From assembly GCF_903652925.1 (NCBI RefSeq), contig NZ_CAHLAR010000012.1, positions 142,727 through 206,726 on the forward strand: a stretch of DNA of 64,000 bases, in the 5' to 3' direction. The position numbers were made by a program, and so were the translations under genes. Positions 63,823 to 64,000 of this stretch are shown here, piece after piece; the first letter of the stretch is position 1, and every line of letters starts with the position of its first letter. Source of the DNA: Achromobacter anxifer (lineage in GTDB: Bacteria; Pseudomonadota; Gammaproteobacteria; Burkholderiales; Burkholderiaceae_B). The notes under the pieces were generated by a model. It ran no database searches. It was given only the letters and a program-made list of their open reading frames with translations, and was not told the origin of the DNA.

Positions 63823-63852
63823 CAAAACCCCACAGGGGTTACCTGTGGGGTT
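63823..63852 (-). terminator. terminator of the rRNA operon
   Basis: Stem AACCCCACAGG/CCTGTGGGGTT (63826-63852) with loop GGTTA; on the minus strand it ends in TTTTG, just after the 5S gene. Confidence 0.88.
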
Positions 63853-63865
63853 CTGCGGAATAAAA

Positions 63866-63979
63866 GCTTGACGATGACCTACTTTCACAGACGTCCGTCC
63901 ACTATCATCGGCGCAAAGTCGTTTCACTGTCCTGTTCGGGATGGGAAGGAGTGGGACCAACTCGCTATGGTCGTCAAGC
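63866..63979 (-). rRNA. rrf: 5S ribosomal RNA
   Basis: 114 bases on the minus strand. The ends pair (GCTTGACGA with TCGTCAAGC) and the internal landmarks of beta-proteobacterial 5S are present (CCATAGCGAGTTGG, CCACTCCTTCCC, CCGAACAGGACAGTGAAACG, GATGATAGTG). It is the last gene of an rRNA operon whose 23S gene lies to the right of the window. Confidence 0.97.
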
Positions 63980-64000
63980 GTAACTGGTTGAGCGGCTGCG

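Noticed and set aside
1-64000. tRNA genes, transposases, integrases and phage genes
   Set aside because: I looked at the intergenic regions on both strands and saw no cloverleaf, no terminal inverted repeats with a transposase and no phage structural gene.

Overview
The window reads as one contiguous piece of a high-GC chromosome of the Burkholderiales, most likely Alcaligenaceae (Achromobacter/Bordetella type). The basis is the GC-rich codon use, the leuS-lptE-holA-proA block, rpmB-rpmG, the many Bug-type and CoA-ester genes, and a 5S rRNA gene at the right edge. This placement is inferred from gene content and style, not from a database search. I see no insertion sequences, phage genes, tRNA genes or CRISPR arrays. 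I support 63 protein genes, one of them a 51-codon gene on the minus strand at 5201-5356, and one 5S rRNA gene.

Region 1 (1-9534) is the most unusual part. It holds a SagB-like nitroreductase, a 76-residue protein, a phasin, a polyhydroxyalkanoate (PHA) synthase, a SYLF protein, a CHAD protein, the 51-residue basic protein, two 215-residue triple-BON proteins, a zinc alcohol dehydrogenase and two 149-residue universal stress proteins. Each of its seven transcription units has an FNR/ANR-type box (consensus TTGAC-N4-RTCAA). In all seven, and in an eighth box facing off the left edge, a -10-like hexamer with A at position 2 and T at position 6 is centred exactly 31 bp from the box centre, as expected of class II FNR promoters. 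I read this as a low-oxygen dormancy regulon combining carbon storage granules, probably polyphosphate, periplasmic BON proteins and stress proteins.

Region 2 (9696-18274) has a secreted protein of unknown role, a bestrophin-type channel, an FdhF/YdeP-type molybdopterin oxidoreductase with Cys instead of selenocysteine, a RidA protein, a 71-residue protein, a LysR regulator, and a NfeD protease/slipin pair. Region 3 (18271-29157) is a seven-gene CoA-ester degradation operon with an AraC regulator upstream, followed by a CoA-transferase/racemase and a Bug-type binding protein. Region 4 (29220-36223) has a fused 4-oxalocrotonate-tautomerase-like protein, a proVWX osmoprotectant transporter, a cyclopropane-fatty-acid-synthase-like enzyme and a Bcr/CflA exporter.

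Region 5 (36605-48388) has rpmB-rpmG, a Liv-type ABC transporter with fused permease and a single ATPase, a SulP transporter, a phosphonopyruvate hydrolase, a hemerythrin protein, a D,D-carboxypeptidase, an HU protein with an H1-like tail, and a MarR/MFS pair with a visible operator. Region 6 (48473-63979) has leuS-lptE-holA, proA, a set of small-molecule enzymes, an amidase, a LysR/DHA2 exporter pair, a C39-like peptidase, a hydroxyacyl-CoA dehydrogenase, a GNAT, a YchJ-like protein, a class II aldolase, and the end of an rRNA operon on the minus strand with its terminators.
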